Notes under the pieces: generated by a model
Databases searched by the model: none
What the model was told of the DNA's origin: nothing
The model's input: the letters and a program-made list of their open reading frames with translations, nothing else
Origin: Chromobacterium haemolyticum
Lineage (GTDB): Bacteria > Pseudomonadota > Gammaproteobacteria > Burkholderiales > Chromobacteriaceae
DNA length: 64,000 nucleotides
NCBI RefSeq assembly: GCF_002081825.1
Contig: NZ_MUKU01000012.1
Location: 89,126 to 153,125, forward strand
Reading direction: 5' to 3'
Made by a program: the position numbers and the translations under genes
In this document: positions 24,394-33,175 of the stretch, piece by piece
Layout: every line of letters starts with the position of its first letter
Numbering within the stretch: position 1 is the first letter of the stretch

Positions 24394-24652
24394 GTCATAA
24401 AACCCCAACAGCCCGTTGATTTTTCTAGGCAATCGGACAAACCCTTCTCCGCAACAGCCCAAACGGCAACAATGAGCGGCAAGATTTGCCGCCTCCGGCC
24501 CAAGCGACAGATTTTGCTTGCCGCACCGCGCAATTCGTGCCAAACCAACATAAGAACCATTGAAGACGCGTCCGAGATCGCCGACACTTACGCATTGGCA
24601 GGCGATTGCGGACGGCTTTGAGAAAATAGAGAAAACAGGCGGGGGAAGAGGC

Positions 24653-25450
24653 ATGCTGGAAGTACAACATTTAATCATCTCGCTGGCGGAGCCGTCGCAT
24701 GTGCAGGCGCAGATCATCAGCAAGGCGCTGGGCGAGATGGGCATCTCCAAAGTGGAGACCCATCCCAACGGCGAATCGCTGCTCAGCCGTGCGCGCGAGT
24801 CGCGCCCCGACTTGGTGATCAGCGCCTATTACCTGCCCGACATGACGGGCCAGCAGTTGCTGCAACAGATGCGCGAAAGCGCCGACCTCAGCGGCATGCC
24901 TTTCATTCTGGTTTCCAGCGAAACCAATCCGGAACGACTGGAGCCCATTCGCCAGGCCGGCAGCCTTGGCATCCTGCCCAAGCCCTTCACCAGCGGCCAA
25001 CTGGACGAGGTGCTGGCCAACGCGCTGGACTTCATCAATACCGAAAGCCTGGCCATGGAGGTGGACACGGACTTGGCCAACGTCCAGGTGCTGATCGTCG
25101 ACGACAGCCAGACCTCGCGCCGCCATGTGCGCGCCGTGCTGGAGCGCCTGGGCTTCGAACACTTCACCGAAGCCGCCAGCGGCGCCGACGCGCTGCCGCT
25201 GCTGGAGAGCGAAAGCTTTCAGTTGATCATCGTCGACTACCACATGCCCGGCATGGACGGCTGCGAGCTGGCTCGCCACATCCGTCAAAGCAGCACCATG
25301 GGGCGCACCCCCATTCTGATGATCACCAGCGAGACCGATCACGACCGGCTGGCCGAAGTGGAAGCGGCCGGCGTCTCGGCCTGCTGCGACAAGCCCTTCT
25401 CCACCAACAAGCTGAGAGACACCATACGCGAACTGCTGCAGGAATACTGA
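24653..25450 (+). CDS. Double response-regulator receiver protein with degenerate first domain
   Basis: 265 residues made of two receiver domains and no output domain. The second (about 145-265) is intact: DD at 150-151, the phospho-acceptor D195 in IIVDYHMPGMDG, T225 and K247. The first (about 5-125) lacks the acidic pair, and its acceptor position is Ala58 (VISAYYLPDMTG), though K110 is kept. So the first is a pseudo-receiver. It could act as a CheY-like signal sink or adaptor for the divergent flagellar operon; that is inference from position. The ATG at 24653 has GGAAGAGG upstream; the longer frame lacks support. Confidence 0.8.
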   Translation: MLEVQHLIISLAEPSHVQAQIISKALGEMGISKVETHPNGESLLSRARESRPDLVISAYYLPDMTGQQLLQQMRESADLSGMPFILVSSETNPERLEPIRQAGSLGILPKPFTSGQLDEVLANALDFINTESLAMEVDTDLANVQVLIVDDSQTSRRHVRAVLERLGFEHFTEAASGADALPLLESESFQLIIVDYHMPGMDGCELARHIRQSSTMGRTPILMITSETDHDRLAEVEAAGVSACCDKPFSTNKLRDTIRELLQEY

Positions 25451-25592
25451 GAACCTGTTCAAAATCTGCTGCGCTTCGTGAAGCGTTGCACAGCGAGTAC
25501 AAGCTCAAAATGCTCATGTACCATTAGTACATTCCGCTTTTTCGCGCGATTTCGCCCTGTCTCATCCTTGCTCGCGGGACTTTGAACAGGCT
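25451..25592. repeat. Dispersed inverted-repeat element, copy B
   Basis: 142 bp directly after a stop codon. The ends are GAACCTGTTCAAAATC and GGACTTTGAACAGGCT. Inside are a CATGTACCATTAGTACATTC palindromic stretch and GATTTCGCCCTGTCTC, which match copies A and C in reverse orientation. This is the best-formed copy. Confidence 0.7.
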
Positions 25593-25611
25593 TTGAAGCA
25601 GCCGTTCTTTA

Positions 25612-26439
25612 TTACTTAGGCGCCACCCACACCAGCCGCGAATTCGCCTTGGCCTCGCCAAACGCCTGCCGCCGCCAGTAACCCTGAGTCGCGTAAGCCT
25701 GCGCGGCGTCCAGCTCGGGAATGCGGCAGAAGTTCACCTCGCTAAAGCCTGCCTTCAGCAATTGACTTCGGCCGCGCTGCCGGGTCTTGACGCAAGTCGG
25801 CGCGCCGGCCTGCTCCACCCATGGGCGCGGCGCGCCCGGCTGCCAGGCCAGCTCCCGCTCCAGCTTGGGCTGAGTCATCATTGCAAGACCGTTGAGCACC
25901 GCGGCCAACAAGGCTTGCCAACGCTCCGCCACCGCGGTTATCTGCGGCGCCAGTTCGCCCGGATAAGTGACCAGCAAGGCCTCCACTCCGTCGGACTCAT
26001 GCAGCCATTGCGCGGCGTCACGCGAAAACCCCTCCCCCACCAAGGTCAGCAGCAAGGCCTTGCGCTCCGGCTGATGCGAGACAAAAGCTCCGCCGCCGCC
26101 CGGCACATGCAGAAAGAAGGCGTCGGCCGGCAAGTTCAGCGTATCCGGCAACTGCGAGGGCAGCCGAGTATGGGCCAAAGCGTGGACCAAACCATCATCC
26201 AGATGGGAAATCACGCGGCCATGACGGGCAAAGCAGCCCCAGGACTCCGCCAAAGCCAGTTCGGCGACGATGGTCTGCTGCTCCACTGCAAATACCTGGG
26301 CGGCGCGCTCCAGTTCGCGCTTGATCACTTCCTTCATTTCCTTGCGCGCCGCGGACGGCAGCAAGGCCTGGACATACAACTGGCTGACGCGCTTGGCCCA
26401 AGGACGGGAGGCCGCATAACGCTGCACGGCATACATCAT
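25612..26439 (-). CDS. Unknown protein with AcrVA2-like layout
   Basis: 275 residues, no signal peptide or membrane segment. I do not recognise a characterised family with confidence. The layout resembles what I recall of AcrVA2-type proteins: a helical N-terminus, a beta region LPADAFFLHVPGGGGAFVSH, a hydrophobic helix (WQALLAAVLNGLAMMTQP) and a C-terminal ATQGYWRRQAFGEAKANSRL followed by VWVAP. AcrVA2 of Moraxella has a similar order with HWHGYWQGTGQAKEFRVRWQ near its end. No CRISPR or phage gene is nearby, so a housekeeping role for a wider family is as likely. GGGGTAGGGA precedes the ATG. Confidence 0.4.
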   Translation of the reverse strand: MMYAVQRYAASRPWAKRVSQLYVQALLPSAARKEMKEVIKRELERAAQVFAVEQQTIVAELALAESWGCFARHGRVISHLDDGLVHALAHTRLPSQLPDTLNLPADAFFLHVPGGGGAFVSHQPERKALLLTLVGEGFSRDAAQWLHESDGVEALLVTYPGELAPQITAVAERWQALLAAVLNGLAMMTQPKLERELAWQPGAPRPWVEQAGAPTCVKTRQRGRSQLLKAGFSEVNFCRIPELDAAQAYATQGYWRRQAFGEAKANSRLVWVAPK

Positions 26440-26514
26440 TCCCTACCCCTTTCCTGAAACAAAAAGGGCGCATTGTAACAAAGCGCCCCCGCGTACCCAA
26501 GCCGCGATCCGGCC

Positions 26515-28095
26515 TCACCCGTCGCTCCCCCTCTTGCCGGCTGGGCGGACCCGGCTTTCCGCAATACCTGAATACAGCCACTGCCTGAAATGATTCAAAG
26601 TCATCGGCTTGCCAAAATAAAAGCCCTGCAAATACTCGAAGCCTTTCACATTCAGATAGCTTTGCTGGCCCTGGGTCTCCACCCCTTTCACGATGACCTG
26701 CACTCCCATCTCGCTGGAGGATAAAAGCAGGCCGTCCAGGATATTCCCTTTCAGGCTGTCTTGACCCAAGGCCGACACGTAACCCTTCTCAACCTTCAGA
26801 TAGTCGAAGCCCCAGCGGCTCAGATAAGCTTTGTCGGCATAGCCGGCGCCGAAGTCATCCAAGGCCAGCCTCACCCCCATCTGCCGCAAGCCGTTGATCA
26901 CCTTTTGTGCGCCGGAAGCCTCCTGCAGCGGAGCTCTCTCCGACACCTCCAGCACCAGCTGCGCCTGCTTTTCACGCAGTAGATTGACCAGTGGCCGGCA
27001 ATCCTCCAGCAATTCGGGCAAAGCCAGGTGATCGGTAGAGATATTGACCCCGACCATAAAGCCGGGAGGCAACACGATCTGTTTCAACTCCTCGGCCACC
27101 CGCCGCAGCATATAGCGCGTCAACGGCACAATCATGCCGGCCTCAATCGCGGTCTGTATAAAGAGTTCGGAGCGCACATTGCCCTGCACCGGGTGTCGCC
27201 ATCGCGCCAGCACCTCCACCCCGACGCATTCGCCGCTGGCCGCGGTGACGATGGGCTGGTAATGGGCGAAAAACTCTTTTTGCCGAATACCCTCGGATAT
27301 CTCCCAACCCGTCGCCTTGCGCCCGCCGGAACCGCGGCGCGCGCCCCAGGCGATGCCGCTGCCCAACGCCGCGGCCGCCAACAAGGCCAACCATTGGGTT
27401 TTCAGAGCCAACAACGGCACCGCCGCCCACTGCGGCGCCGCCAGCACGCCTATGCGCGCCGGTGCAGACGGCACCCAAGCCACCTCTCCAACCGTGTCCG
27501 CTCCTTGATCCCTCACCTCGCCGTTGGCCGCCAGCGCGCGCGCGCCCGCCAGCAAGCTCACTTTCAACCCTTCCCGCTCGGCCAGCGCCAATTGAGCCAC
27601 CAACGGTCCCGCGTCCAACTCGATCACCCCTGCGGCATGCCCCAGCCGCAGGCCCGGCAACAACTGGCCATTGCCGGCCGACAACAAGCTCGCCCCGTTT
27701 TCAAACCCTCCCGCCTCCTCGAAGACACCGCGCCGGGAGGCGCACAACGCGCCGCCGGCGCCGCGCGCCAGGGCGAAGCGCGCCAGCGAGGTGCGCTGAA
27801 CCAATTCCGCCAAAGCCTGCGTTTGAGCACGGCAATCCGGCTCCGGCGGCGGCAGCGCGTCCAAACGCGTCAACGCGGCGAACGCCGGCGACAATTGCCA
27901 GGTCAACTGTCCGACGACCAGCTCGGCCTTTTCCCCGGCCGCCGACTGCATCCTCCACGCCGTCAACGCCAGCGCCAAGCCCACCATCAACGCCAGGGCC
28001 AAACCAACGCAAACGACATAGGCCGCGCCAGAGGAGCAGGACATCAACCAGGAATGCGCCCGGTCCGCGCTTGCGAATCTGTTCTTTCCACTCAT
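26515..28095 (-). CDS. CSS-motif EAL-domain protein lacking the catalytic base
   Basis: 526 residues. A Cys-Ser-Ser at 20-22 precedes the first membrane helix (24-46). A periplasmic domain holds two cysteines (C88, C118) that could form a disulfide. A second helix (about 230-250) leads to an EAL domain (270-515). This is the architecture of redox-controlled c-di-GMP phosphodiesterases such as PdeC. EVLAR, VNIS, LEVSE, DDFGAG and LKVEKGY are kept, but the AEGVE motif reads VKGVE, so the general-base glutamate is replaced by Lys470. Hydrolysis is therefore doubtful, and a c-di-GMP receptor role is possible. Confidence 0.85.
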   Translation of the reverse strand: MSGKNRFASADRAHSWLMSCSSGAAYVVCVGLALALMVGLALALTAWRMQSAAGEKAELVVGQLTWQLSPAFAALTRLDALPPPEPDCRAQTQALAELVQRTSLARFALARGAGGALCASRRGVFEEAGGFENGASLLSAGNGQLLPGLRLGHAAGVIELDAGPLVAQLALAEREGLKVSLLAGARALAANGEVRDQGADTVGEVAWVPSAPARIGVLAAPQWAAVPLLALKTQWLALLAAAALGSGIAWGARRGSGGRKATGWEISEGIRQKEFFAHYQPIVTAASGECVGVEVLARWRHPVQGNVRSELFIQTAIEAGMIVPLTRYMLRRVAEELKQIVLPPGFMVGVNISTDHLALPELLEDCRPLVNLLREKQAQLVLEVSERAPLQEASGAQKVINGLRQMGVRLALDDFGAGYADKAYLSRWGFDYLKVEKGYVSALGQDSLKGNILDGLLLSSSEMGVQVIVKGVETQGQQSYLNVKGFEYLQGFYFGKPMTLNHFRQWLYSGIAESRVRPAGKRGSDG

Positions 28096-28564
28096 TGCCA
28101 GCCCTCAACGAAGGTTTCACGCATGGCCCGTCATCGTTGAAGTGTAGTTAGAACCTCGCAAATCTCCACAAGCCAACGCCATGCAACCGGAGCCCCATCC
28201 TCGCCCGCCATCGCGGGCAAGCGGCAGTTTTTTTGGAGAATCGTCGCGGCAAGCGGCAAACAATCAAATACTTAGCCGGCATGTTTTTAAAAAACAGTTG
28301 TAAATCCGTCCGATTTACCGTATAGTCCGGCCTCTTGTGTTTCCACCGGGCATTCCAAACCACGCCTCAGCCCGGGTGAGATTGCTTCATCGTCTCTGAC
28401 CATTTCCAGGCTTCGTCCACGCTTATAATGTCGCATCAGACTGGACCGCTGTTCGCCGCTTGTCAGGTTAGTGCCGATGATTTACGGCTTAAAGGCGCCG
28501 TATAACCGACCGCCACCAACCTGGCTATAAGTGACGCCGGCAGTAACCGGCTTGAAAGGACATC
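28096..28564. other. Intergenic region with rhlE promoter and long leader
   Basis: 469 bp without a convincing gene. It holds a GCCCGC/GCGGGC hairpin (28203-28218) followed nine bases later by a T run, a sigma-70 promoter (28298-28326) and a second, isolated TATAAT (28424-28429) with a poor -35. From the first promoter, rhlE would have a leader of about 230 nt, long enough for cold-shock-type regulation. Confidence 0.5.
28298..28326 (+). promoter_or_regulatory. Sigma-70 promoter upstream of rhlE
   Basis: TTGTAA (28298-28303), a 17-nt spacer and TATAGT (28321-28326). Confidence 0.55.
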
Positions 28565-29884
28565 ATGCATTTTTCCGATCTGGGCATCGCCCCGACCATC
28601 CTGCGCGCTCTGGAAGCCGCCGGCTACTCTTCCCCTACCGAAGTACAGGCTCAAGCCGTGCCCGCCGCCATTGCCGGCCGCGACCTGCTGGTATCCGCCC
28701 AAACCGGTAGCGGCAAGACCGCAGCCTTCCTGCTGCCGGCGCTGACCAAGCTGTCCGAGCGCTCCACCGGCAAGGGCCAAGGCCCGCGCGTACTGGTATT
28801 GTGCCCGACCCGCGAACTGGCTCAGCAAGTGGAAAAGAACGCGCTGGAATACGGCAAGGACCTGCGCTGGATGAAGACCGCCTGCTTGGTGGGCGGCGCC
28901 TCCTTCGGCTACCAAACCCGCGCGCTGTCTCGCCCGATCGACCTGATCGTGGCCACCCCGGGTCGTCTGATGGACCACATGCGCTCCGGCCGCATCGACT
29001 TCTCGCGCCTGGAAATGCTGGTGCTGGACGAAGCCGACCGCATGCTGGACATGGGTTTCATCGAAGACATCGAGACCATCGTCAAAGCCACTCCGGACAC
29101 CCGTCAGACCGTACTGTTCTCCGCCACGCTGGACGGCACTGTCGGCCGCATGGCTGAAAAGATGACCCGCGATCCGCAGCGCATCGAAATCGCCCGCAGC
29201 GAAACCTCGGGTGGCACCATCGAAGAACACCTGCTGTACGCCGACGATCTGAACCACAAGCATCGTCTGCTGGATCACATTCTGAAAGAGTCCGGCTTCG
29301 ACCAATGCGTGATTTTCTCCGCCACCAAAGCCTACTCCGAAGAACTGGCCGACAAGTTGTCCGACCAGGGCTATTCGGCCGCCTGCCTGCACGGCGACAT
29401 GCCGCAAAGCTGGCGCAACCGCACGCTGAACGATCTGCGTCGCGGCCGCATCAAGATCCTGGTGGCCACCGACGTAGCAGCCCGCGGCATCGACGTGCCC
29501 ACCATCACCCACGTGGTGAACTTCGACCTGCCGAAACAGGCTGAAGACTACGTGCACCGCATCGGCCGCACCGGCCGCGCCGGTCGCGACGGCACCGCCA
29601 TCACCCTGGCGGAGTCCAAGGAGTTCCACAAGGTTCGCCGCATCGAGCAATACCTGAAGCGTCAGATCACCGAAGGCGTGATCGAAGGCATGGAACCCAC
29701 CCGTCGCCCGCCGAAAGGCCCGCGTCGCAACACCAGCGGCAAAGGCGGCTACGGTGATCGCCGTCCGGGCAGCGGCGGCGGTCGCGGCGGCTACGGCAAT
29801 CGTCGCGAAGGCGGCTACCAAGGCCAACGCCGCGAAGGCGGCTACCAGGGCAACCGCGGCCCGCGCAGCACCCAACAGCAGTAA
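28565..29884 (+). CDS. rhlE: DEAD-box ATP-dependent RNA helicase RhlE
   Basis: 439 residues. It unwinds RNA duplexes in ribosome assembly and mRNA turnover. Motifs in order: Q motif near 23-30, AQTGSGKT (45-52), PTRELAQQV, DEADRMLDMGF, SAT, ARGIDVP and HRIGRTGRAG. The C-terminal tail is Gly/Arg-rich with tandem EGGYQGxR-type repeats, an RNA-binding extension typical of RhlE. GAAAGGAC precedes the ATG. Two strong hairpins follow the stop. Confidence 0.93.
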   Translation: MHFSDLGIAPTILRALEAAGYSSPTEVQAQAVPAAIAGRDLLVSAQTGSGKTAAFLLPALTKLSERSTGKGQGPRVLVLCPTRELAQQVEKNALEYGKDLRWMKTACLVGGASFGYQTRALSRPIDLIVATPGRLMDHMRSGRIDFSRLEMLVLDEADRMLDMGFIEDIETIVKATPDTRQTVLFSATLDGTVGRMAEKMTRDPQRIEIARSETSGGTIEEHLLYADDLNHKHRLLDHILKESGFDQCVIFSATKAYSEELADKLSDQGYSAACLHGDMPQSWRNRTLNDLRRGRIKILVATDVAARGIDVPTITHVVNFDLPKQAEDYVHRIGRTGRAGRDGTAITLAESKEFHKVRRIEQYLKRQITEGVIEGMEPTRRPPKGPRRNTSGKGGYGDRRPGSGGGRGGYGNRREGGYQGQRREGGYQGNRGPRSTQQQ

Positions 29885-29892
29885 GCGCAAGC

Positions 29893-29951
29893 CGCCCCCG
29901 TTGCCGGGGGCGCTGCAGCGAAACGCCATCGGCTTGCCGATGGCGTTTCGC
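29893..29951 (+). terminator. Two tandem hairpins after rhlE
   Basis: CGCCCCCG/CGGGGGCG (29893-29912) and a perfect 15-bp stem (arms 29918-29932 and 29937-29951). T runs are short. They separate rhlE from the convergent GH9 gene and may act in both directions. Confidence 0.65.
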
Positions 29952-29954
29952 ATT

Positions 29955-31628
29955 TCAGCTTTCGTTCGCCCGTCTGCGCAAAGCCAAGGCCAGAAACAGC
30001 CAGGCTCCGTGCGGCAACCATTGTTCTGTCCAACGCCAGGATTGGCCGATATCGGTCTGTTCCGGGCTCAGAAAGGCAATGCCCTCATCCGCGCCCGGCG
30101 CGGCGGTGATCCCATTGCACACTCCTCCGCAGGCGTTGTAATAGCCCGGCTCATAGCGCGGATTATTACGGCCCCAGCCCTGCAGCATGCAAACGTCGAA
30201 GGGATTGCGCCCCAGAATCCAGTCCAGCGCTCCCTGCGCGTACTTCAGCAGCGCCCCGTCGGCCTCGCCCTCCGCCAAAGCGCAGCCCGCGGCGGCCAGA
30301 GACGCCAAACGTGCGTTCTCCCCCTGCCACCAGTAGCCGCTACCATTGTGCTGCGGCATGAAAAAACGCGCAGAGCCGGCCGCCCCATCCACAGCCACCC
30401 ATTGCCGCGGATAGGCGAAAGGGTTTCCCGCCGCTGCCGTCAGCGTCATCTCCGCCTCCAATCCGCGCCGGACCGCCCGCCGCGCATCGCTCGCCAGCGG
30501 CGAGGCCGGCAACACCGCGGCGAAACGCAGCAAGGCCAGATAAGGCAAGCCGGCTTCGACCGCGTGAAAATAGCTCTGTCGCCGCTCTGCATCCATCCAG
30601 AAACGACCGGCCTCGTCCTGCTGCGCCAACATGCGCCGCGCGCGGCGGTCGGCGGCATCGGCGAACACCGGCTCGCCGCTGGCCGCGTACAGCTCGCAGG
30701 CGGCCAAGAGCGCGCAGTAGTCGTCGATCAGGTTTTCACAGCCGTCCTCCAGATAACGCGCGTTGTATTGCTGCAGATGGGCGAAACCTCGCCGCGCCGC
30801 GGCCAGATAGTCTCCACGACAGAACTCGCCGTCGCGCGGCAGTTCCGCGGCGCGCGCCAGCGCGGCGATCGCCAGGCCGCCCCCCTGGCGGAAACCCGCC
30901 TGAAAAGCGCCCGATCTGACTCCACGCTGAGTGGTGAAGGCGCACAGCTCGCGCTGCTCCGGCGCCTTGCTCCAGCCGTCGAACAAAGTCATATAGAAAA
31001 AGCCAGACGAGTGCTGCATGCGCAACAGAAAATCCGCTCCGTGCAAAGCCTCGTCCACCATGCGCTCGTCGAACCAGCGCGGCTGCGGCGGCAAAGCCTC
31101 GCGGCCCGCCATCAGGCTCCAGGCCAGCAGCGGCGTCTGCTGAGGATTCATGAAGTTGGCGTAGGACAGATGGGACAGGTATTTGGAACAGTCGCCGGAA
31201 GCGTCGAACCAACCTCCGCGCGCATCCCGTCGCGCCTCTCCGCCCCACTCCGGCGCCGCTCGATCGGCCTGGTCGTAAAGGCCGGTGCAACGTTGCGACT
31301 TGAAATAATGCAACAGATCGGACAGCATCTGGCCGCCCAGACAATCAGGCCCCACCTCGAACTCATGACTGATCACCGGCGGCGCGCTGTCCCGTAACCA
31401 CAGCCGGTACCGTCCCGGCTGCGTCCAATCGCTGAAATCAGCCAGCCAGTAGTGCCATTCCGGCCAGCCCTCCGCCATGCCCTGCGGCCTCAAGGGAATG
31501 TCGACCGCGATCCGCCCCTCTCCATCCAACAGGGCCAGCGTTGCGGGCACTGCCCCGGCAGGTGCTTGCAACAAGGCCTGCTTGGGCGCTTGGGGTTCAA
31601 AACCAACATGATTCAGCAGAATCTTCAT
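29955..31628 (-). CDS. GH9 glycosidase, probable exo-beta-glucosaminidase for glucosamine oligomers
   Basis: 557 residues, no signal peptide, so it acts in the cytoplasm. An N-terminal Ig-like domain (about 1-95) is followed by the GH9 (alpha/alpha)6 barrel. D142 and D146 in GWFDASGD are the expected nucleophile-activating pair, and E535 in TEQWLPHGAW the proton donor. GH9 is mostly cellulases, but intracellular members in Vibrio chitin clusters (VC0615 type) act on chitosan oligosaccharides. Here it is next to a BadF-type amino-sugar kinase and a sugar ABC importer, the same grouping. GGGAGACG precedes the ATG. Confidence 0.8.
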   Translation of the reverse strand: MKILLNHVGFEPQAPKQALLQAPAGAVPATLALLDGEGRIAVDIPLRPQGMAEGWPEWHYWLADFSDWTQPGRYRLWLRDSAPPVISHEFEVGPDCLGGQMLSDLLHYFKSQRCTGLYDQADRAAPEWGGEARRDARGGWFDASGDCSKYLSHLSYANFMNPQQTPLLAWSLMAGREALPPQPRWFDERMVDEALHGADFLLRMQHSSGFFYMTLFDGWSKAPEQRELCAFTTQRGVRSGAFQAGFRQGGGLAIAALARAAELPRDGEFCRGDYLAAARRGFAHLQQYNARYLEDGCENLIDDYCALLAACELYAASGEPVFADAADRRARRMLAQQDEAGRFWMDAERRQSYFHAVEAGLPYLALLRFAAVLPASPLASDARRAVRRGLEAEMTLTAAAGNPFAYPRQWVAVDGAAGSARFFMPQHNGSGYWWQGENARLASLAAAGCALAEGEADGALLKYAQGALDWILGRNPFDVCMLQGWGRNNPRYEPGYYNACGGVCNGITAAPGADEGIAFLSPEQTDIGQSWRWTEQWLPHGAWLFLALALRRRANES

Positions 31629-31644
31629 GGCGCGTCTCCCGGCT

Positions 31645-31671
31645 AATTAAGTAAATCGTTTTGCCTTAATG
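31645..31671. promoter_or_regulatory. Operator-like element 1 of the chitosan locus
   Basis: AATTAAGTAAATC begins a 27-bp stretch that agrees in 20 of 27 positions with a stretch at 33034-33060. It also contains CTTAAT and ATTAAG half-sites. It lies between the GH9 start and the upstream promoter region, and is a likely site for the ROK repressor. Confidence 0.5.
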
Positions 31672-31730
31672 ACGGGCAATATTTACGCGCCGCGACGGCC
31701 AGGTCAAGCCATTGACATAAAAATGCCGCA

Positions 31731-32942
31731 TCAAGCCTTGAGCAGCACTTCGTATTGCGGATTGAATTCATCGAAGATGGGCAGGGCCGCCGCGCCCAGC
31801 GCCACCGTGTCGCGGCCGGCGCTCCCCAGCAACACGCGCGGGCCGAAGCTCTGCCGGATAGACCCCGGCAGCGGATGCAGCCTTTGCTCCAACTGCTCCA
31901 GCAAGGCCGGCGGCAGGAAACCCCCTATCACCACCGCCTCAATGTCCAACAGGCTCTCCAGGATATTGATCGCCTGGCGCAACGGCGGCGCGGCGGTAGC
32001 CAGCCAGCGTTCCATGCCGTAGCAGATCTCCGGCGTCGGCCGCTCCAGGCTGCGCGCCGCCAGTTCGGCGTCGTCGGCCAGGCCCAGCGTTTCGTACAAC
32101 GCGCGCAGCGATACATAACGCTCCAGACAGCCGTGGTTGCCGCAGTCGCAAGGTCTTCCGTCCGGCATCACAATCATATGGCCGATTTCACCGGCGTTGT
32201 GGCGAACCCCCGTGTACAGCCTCCCATCCAGAAACAAACCCGCGCCCAGCCCGGCGCCGATGAACAGGTAAACGAAGTTGCGCAGCGCGGCGGCGCGGCC
32301 GTACAGCCGCTCCCCGACGGCGGCGGCGGTGGCGTCCTTTTCAAGCAAGACCGGCAGATCCAGCCTACGCTCCAGTTGCGCCGCCGCGTCCACCTCTTCC
32401 CAGCCCGGCAAAGTGGTGGGGCCCACCGAACTCATGCCCTCAACGCCGAACGGACCCGGCATCACCAGTCCCAAGCCCAGCACCCTACCCCATTCTATTC
32501 CGGAGTCGGCCCGCAGCCGCCCCACCACCTCTTCGATCAAGGGCAGGGCCAGTTGCGGATCTGGTCGCTGCACCGGCGCCTCCACGCGCGCGCGGCACTG
32601 ACCGGCCAAGTCCACAGCCACCGCGATCAGCGACTGGGTGTCCAGCTGAATGCCCAGCGAGTAAGCGCCGTCGGGATTGATGCTCAGCGGTATCGCTGGC
32701 TGGCCGCGCGCGCCTTCGCGCATCGGCTCTCCCGCCAACAACATGCCGCCGTCCAGCAATTCCGCCGCGATATTGGACACCGTTTGCGGCGTCAACGCGG
32801 TCAGGCGAGCGATCTCGGCGCGGGTTAGTTGCCCGTTCAGACGTATGGTTTCAATCACCGCGCGGCGGTTGTGCGCGCGGGCATGTTCCAGATTGGTCCC
32901 CGCCACCGTGCGCGAGTCCCGGCCTGCGGGAATGGATTTCAT
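31731..32942 (-). CDS. ROK-family transcriptional repressor (NagC/Mlc-like)
   Basis: 403 residues. The N-terminal winged helix (about 20-75; LTRAEIARLTALTPQTVSNI) is followed by a ROK sugar-kinase-like domain with GLGLVMPGPF, then IGAGLGAGLFLDG and the zinc motif CDCGNHGCLE (C265, C267, C272). Such proteins release DNA when they bind a sugar, here probably glucosamine or its oligomers. It lies downstream of an operator-like element and diverges from the kinase-transporter operon. The start at 32942 is chosen because the extra upstream residues look non-coding; its ribosome site is weak. Confidence 0.88.
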   Translation of the reverse strand: MKSIPAGRDSRTVAGTNLEHARAHNRRAVIETIRLNGQLTRAEIARLTALTPQTVSNIAAELLDGGMLLAGEPMREGARGQPAIPLSINPDGAYSLGIQLDTQSLIAVAVDLAGQCRARVEAPVQRPDPQLALPLIEEVVGRLRADSGIEWGRVLGLGLVMPGPFGVEGMSSVGPTTLPGWEEVDAAAQLERRLDLPVLLEKDATAAAVGERLYGRAAALRNFVYLFIGAGLGAGLFLDGRLYTGVRHNAGEIGHMIVMPDGRPCDCGNHGCLERYVSLRALYETLGLADDAELAARSLERPTPEICYGMERWLATAAPPLRQAINILESLLDIEAVVIGGFLPPALLEQLEQRLHPLPGSIRQSFGPRVLLGSAGRDTVALGAAALPIFDEFNPQYEVLLKA

Positions 32943-33033
32943 GCCGGCAGTATGGCGAGCCGGCACAGGGCGGACAAGCGCGCCGGCAAGGTCTGTTGCG
33001 CCGGCGGCGACTGACGGACCACATTGTCGCCAC

Positions 33034-33078
33034 AATTAAATAAATCAACTTGACGAAATGCCAATGCAATGATTGAAT
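33034..33078 (+). promoter_or_regulatory. Operator-like element 2 and promoter of the kinase-ABC operon
   Basis: AATTAAATAAATCAACTTG (start 33034) repeats the element at 31645. Its right part holds TTGACG (33050-33055), followed by a 17-nt spacer and TTGAAT (33073-33078). Repressor binding would cover the -35. Confidence 0.55.
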
Positions 33079-33175
33079 TCCTGAAAATTCCAATGGCATC
33101 GCAATAGAGTCGACGCAAATCCATAATGTTGCAGTGATTTGCGCCGGACGCCCGCATTTGACCAAGGACAGCACC

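Noticed and set aside
24596..24610. Sigma-54-like TTGGCAGGCGATTGC upstream of the double-receiver gene
   Set aside because: The GG and GC are 9 nt apart and not 10, a spacing that normally abolishes function.
28463..29953. 496-codon open frame on the minus strand
   Set aside because: It is antisense to rhlE, whose helicase motifs are complete; the product is Gly/Ala/Gln repeats.
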